A DNA stretch of 63,299 nt, taken from Hyphomicrobiales bacterium (GTDB taxonomy: Bacteria; Pseudomonadota; Alphaproteobacteria; Rhizobiales; Rhizobiaceae). This document shows positions 61,027-63,299 of this stretch, piece after piece; position 1 is the stretch's first letter, and each line of letters opens with the position of its first letter. The translations under genes were made by a program, and so were the position numbers. A model generated the notes under the pieces. The model did no database searches and was not told where the DNA came from. It worked only from the letters and a program-made list of their open reading frames with translations. The stretch is taken from positions 1 to 63,299 of the forward strand of contig UBXM01000015.1 of assembly GCA_900469445.1 (NCBI GenBank), given 5' to 3'.

Positions 61027-62379
61027 GTGAAATCAGTTCTCGATTTCTTCAATTCCCTTAGCCTCGCCAAGCAATTTTTTCTGGCCGGTGGTATAGTCAC
61101 CGCAACTGCCACAATCGTTATCGGGCTTCATGTCACAGAGCAGATCGCACAGACGGTTACGCGGAACGCTGCCGCTACCACAGCTTTATATGTCGACAGC
61201 ATTATCGCGCCGGTTCTGCCGGACCTGACCCGCGAGACGAAGCTCGATGAGTCCATAGAGCGAACGCTCGACGAGACCCTGGGCCAGGGCGCTCTTGGCA
61301 AGCGGCTGATCTCGTTTCGCCTATGGCGCAACGACGGCATGATCCTTTATTCGAACGACAAGAAGCTTATGGGCCGTGTCGTACCTCCTGGCGACAATCG
61401 AAAGCGGGCGTTCAATGGCGAACTTGTGGCGAAATTCGACGAGGTCGATGATCCTGAAAGCGATGCAGAACGAGCGGTTGGTGAGCCTCTGCTTGAGATT
61501 TATAATCCGATCCTACAGCCTTGGTCTGGACAGGTCGTTGCCGTCACAGAGTTTTACGAAAGGGCGGGAGAGCTTGAACGCAGCCTGACGCGGGCGCGGT
61601 TTAGAAGCTGGGTCGTGACCATCACTGTAACGGCCGGTTTTTTTCTGATCCTCTCGGCAATCGTCCTGCGCGGAAGCCGGACAATAGAACGTCAGCTCCA
61701 GGAAAACCTCGATCTGACCCTTCGTGTCAAGAAAGGCTCTCAGCGAGCGGTCGCGCTCAACGAGAGATTTCTCAGGAGGGTGGGCGCGGACCTGCACGAT
61801 GGGCCAGCACAGCTGATGGCCTACGCTGCTCTACGCATGGATAGCGAACAGATCCTCAGCGACGACAGCAATAGAGCCACCCGGGAGGAAGAGGTTGCGA
61901 CAATCAAAGAGAGCCTCGACGAGGCTATACGCGACATTCGCATCATCTGCCGTGGCTTGATTTTACCCCACATCGAGACCTTGTCAGTCAGCGAAGCGGC
62001 CCGCCGAGCAGTCGAGCACTATCAGTCACGTACAGACGCATCGGTAGATAGTGCGATCGAGCCGTTGAATGACGAGATACCAGTGGCGGTGAAAATTTGC
62101 GTCTACAGATTCATTCAGGAAGGCCTCAATAACGGCTGGCGACATGCCGAGGGCAACGGGCAACGTGTTGAATTGAAGCTTCTTGGCAACGAGATTACAG
62201 TCATCGTGCAAGATGCCGGCCAAGGTTTCAAAGCAGAAAATGCGTCATTTCTCGGCCTAGGCCTCTCAGGGTTGCGCGAACGTGTCGAAAGCCTTGGCGG
62301 CAAATTCGAAATAAATTCGTCTTTTGCCGGAACTACTCTAACTATGTCCCTCAATATCCAAGATCCGATAGTGTCATGA
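61027..62379 (+). CDS. Sensor histidine kinase (NarX/DegS-type, HisKA_3)
   Basis: A 450-residue kinase. Membrane helices at about 17-35 and 198-218 flank a 160-residue periplasmic sensor domain. The dimerisation helix has the phospho-accepting His in RVGADLHDGPAQLMAY, typical of HisKA_3; the ATPase domain shows FIQEGLNNGWRHAEGN and LGLGLSGLRERVESLGG. GTG start. Overlaps its response regulator gene by 4 bases (ATGA). Signal unknown; the sensor domain may detect an envelope stress. Confidence 0.9.
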   Translation: MKSVLDFFNSLSLAKQFFLAGGIVTATATIVIGLHVTEQIAQTVTRNAAATTALYVDSIIAPVLPDLTRETKLDESIERTLDETLGQGALGKRLISFRLWRNDGMILYSNDKKLMGRVVPPGDNRKRAFNGELVAKFDEVDDPESDAERAVGEPLLEIYNPILQPWSGQVVAVTEFYERAGELERSLTRARFRSWVVTITVTAGFFLILSAIVLRGSRTIERQLQENLDLTLRVKKGSQRAVALNERFLRRVGADLHDGPAQLMAYAALRMDSEQILSDDSNRATREEEVATIKESLDEAIRDIRIICRGLILPHIETLSVSEAARRAVEHYQSRTDASVDSAIEPLNDEIPVAVKICVYRFIQEGLNNGWRHAEGNGQRVELKLLGNEITVIVQDAGQGFKAENASFLGLGLSGLRERVESLGGKFEINSSFAGTTLTMSLNIQDPIVS

Positions 62380-62999
62380 CCGAGAAAATCCGCCTTGTGC
62401 TTGTCGATGATCACCCGATGTTTCGCGCGGGGGTCTACAAAAGTTTGGGAGATCTAGGCTTCGAAATAGTCGGAGAGGGAGGCTCGGCGAGCGATGCCGT
62501 GTCGTTAGCCATGACGCATTGTCCTGAGGCTGTTTTGCTCGATATATCGATGCCTGGAAATGGGCTCTCCGCGGTCCAAACTATCCTCGCCAACGCTCCC
62601 GCTACCAAAGTGATAATATTGACTGCATCAGAGGATGGGGACGACGTGCGTGCCGCGATGCAGTCAGGAGCTTGTGGTTATGTTCTTAAAGGTATCGGGT
62701 CTCGCGATCTGGCAAGCGTGGTTCGGACTGTTGTACTTGGGGGAAGCTATGTCCCTCCAAACCTAAGCGCGAGACTGATTTCAGAACGCAAGCTGCAGCC
62801 AGCCGCTATGCAAGAGCATGACGGGCTTAGTGCGCGCGAGCGTGAAGTCATGGATCTGATTGCGGTGGGCATGAGTAACAAGTTGGTTGCGAGAAAGCTT
62901 GGCCTTCACGAAAAAACGGTCAAGCACCACGCAACCCGCATCTTCGCAAAGCTTAGCGTTTCAAATCGAACCGAGGCCGCCCTGCGCTGGCGTAGGTAG
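62376..62999 (+). CDS. NarL/LuxR-type response regulator
   Basis: A 207-residue regulator: receiver with VDDHP acidic pair, Asp in VLLDISMPGNG, Thr in IILTASEDG, Lys in YVLKGIG; LuxR-type helix-turn-helix at the end (LSAREREVMDLIAVGMSNKL, GLHEKTVKHHATRIFAKL). Partner of the overlapping kinase; controls unknown genes. Translation is coupled through ATGA. Confidence 0.93.
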   Translation: MTEKIRLVLVDDHPMFRAGVYKSLGDLGFEIVGEGGSASDAVSLAMTHCPEAVLLDISMPGNGLSAVQTILANAPATKVIILTASEDGDDVRAAMQSGACGYVLKGIGSRDLASVVRTVVLGGSYVPPNLSARLISERKLQPAAMQEHDGLSAREREVMDLIAVGMSNKLVARKLGLHEKTVKHHATRIFAKLSVSNRTEAALRWRR

Positions 63000-63009
63000 A
63001 TCCCTTCTC

Positions 63010-63299
63010 TCATTTGAGCAGAGATCGAATCCGAGCCCGGTCGTCAGATGTTGCAGGACGGTCCACGATTGTGCGCCCCCGCCGATCAGTCATCGAGAAG
63101 CGCCGATTGGTGAGGCGTTCCAGGATCCCGTTTGGGTAGCGAATTTCAACGGTGCTGCCTCTGACGGAAACTGAGTAGCTGCCCGGCTGCTGATCGGCTT
63201 CGGTTACACCAGCAGATTTATTAAAACTGCCCTTGCTATTATTATCTCTTGTGGAATTTCTTCTTCCGAAGCCTTGGTTGCCGTTTCCACCGCCGTTTC
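63010..63299 (-). CDS. C-terminal part of a Gly/Asn-rich protein, 5' end outside the window
   Basis: The minus-strand frame is open from the window's end to a TGA at 63010-63012. It encodes NGGNGNQGFGRRNSTRDNN, then a structured end (GSYSVSVRGSTVEIRYPNGI, LTNRRFSMTDRRGRTIVDRP). Low-complexity start plus beta-rich tail suggests a secreted or surface protein. Converges on the response regulator gene. No family recognised. Confidence 0.6.
   Translation of the reverse strand, partial: NGGGNGNQGFGRRNSTRDNNSKGSFNKSAGVTEADQQPGSYSVSVRGSTVEIRYPNGILERLTNRRFSMTDRRGRTIVDRPATSDDRARIRSLLK

Noticed and set aside
1..63299. Mobile elements, CRISPR arrays, tRNA or rRNA genes
   Set aside because: I looked for transposases, integrases, flanking inverted repeats, spaced direct repeats and cloverleaf-like stretches and found none I could support.

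Overview
The window reads as an alphaproteobacterium of the Rhizobiaceae (Rhizobium/Agrobacterium/Sinorhizobium type). The evidence is an alpha-r14-type small RNA, an ExoD gene, many rhizobial families (DUF982, DUF1236, DUF2934, DUF3597, SemiSWEET, YdeP-FNT) and repeated promoters of the alphaproteobacterial general-stress sigma factor (EcfG/RpoE2: GGAAC, 16-17 bases, CGTT or GGTT). I see no rRNA, tRNA, integrase, transposase, CRISPR array or replication origin. The many decayed genes and small hypothetical genes suggest an accessory part of a chromosome, chromid or large plasmid.

Layout. 1-900: remnants of a sugar locus (3' end of a LacI-type regulator, decayed PfkB kinase). 981-5000: DNA-repair group (DnaQ-like exonuclease, alpha-r14 sRNA, DNA polymerase IV, wrecked SRAP/YedK gene). 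5775-8607: SbmA/BacA/YddA-type ABC exporter behind a perfect EcfG-type promoter. 8691-16543: redox block with YdeP-like molybdopterin oxidoreductase, formate/nitrite channel, a caa3-type oxidase operon (coxB, fused coxA-coxC, small membrane protein), and DUF2231 and CopD/HemJ-like membrane proteins. 16660-18005: ExoD and remnants of a hybrid kinase. 18391-22670: many small proteins, including one with two ribosome-modulation-factor-like repeats. 22789-33101: stress-gene block (two pyridoxamine-oxidase-fold proteins, GST, DedA, MgtC, DUF1206, PRC-barrel, barstar, PepSY, YflT-like, exonuclease III). 33888-40880: HtpG with an RpoH-type promoter, ArsR, PAS protein, methyltransferase, frameshifted LuxR regulator, Nudix and cupin. 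40980-46323: a SemiSWEET/cyclodeaminase-like fusion, a receiver protein and two broken cold-shock genes. 46771-55342: stress operon DUF3597-DUF892-katE, a membrane protein, zinc metallopeptidase, YqjD-like protein and DUF1236 protein, most behind EcfG-type promoters. 55849-63299: TadG-like protein, DUF707 protein, a second DUF1236 protein, a histidine kinase/response regulator pair and the 3' end of a secreted protein.

The common theme is general stress: oxidative (katE, GST), osmotic or envelope (ABC exporter, DedA, MgtC, glycine-zipper proteins), DNA damage (dinB, exonuclease III) and protein folding (htpG). I count seven perfect GGAAC-N16-CGTT sites and four GGAAC-N16/17-GGTT sites, all upstream of and facing a gene. 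About one CGTT-type site would be expected by chance in both strands of a window this long, assuming equal base use. At least ten genes are broken (PfkB, SRAP, hybrid kinase, DUF2177, a DUF982 gene, LuxR, a paralogue of the 53603 gene, two csp genes, probably the cupin), so the region is eroding or the assembly carries indel errors.
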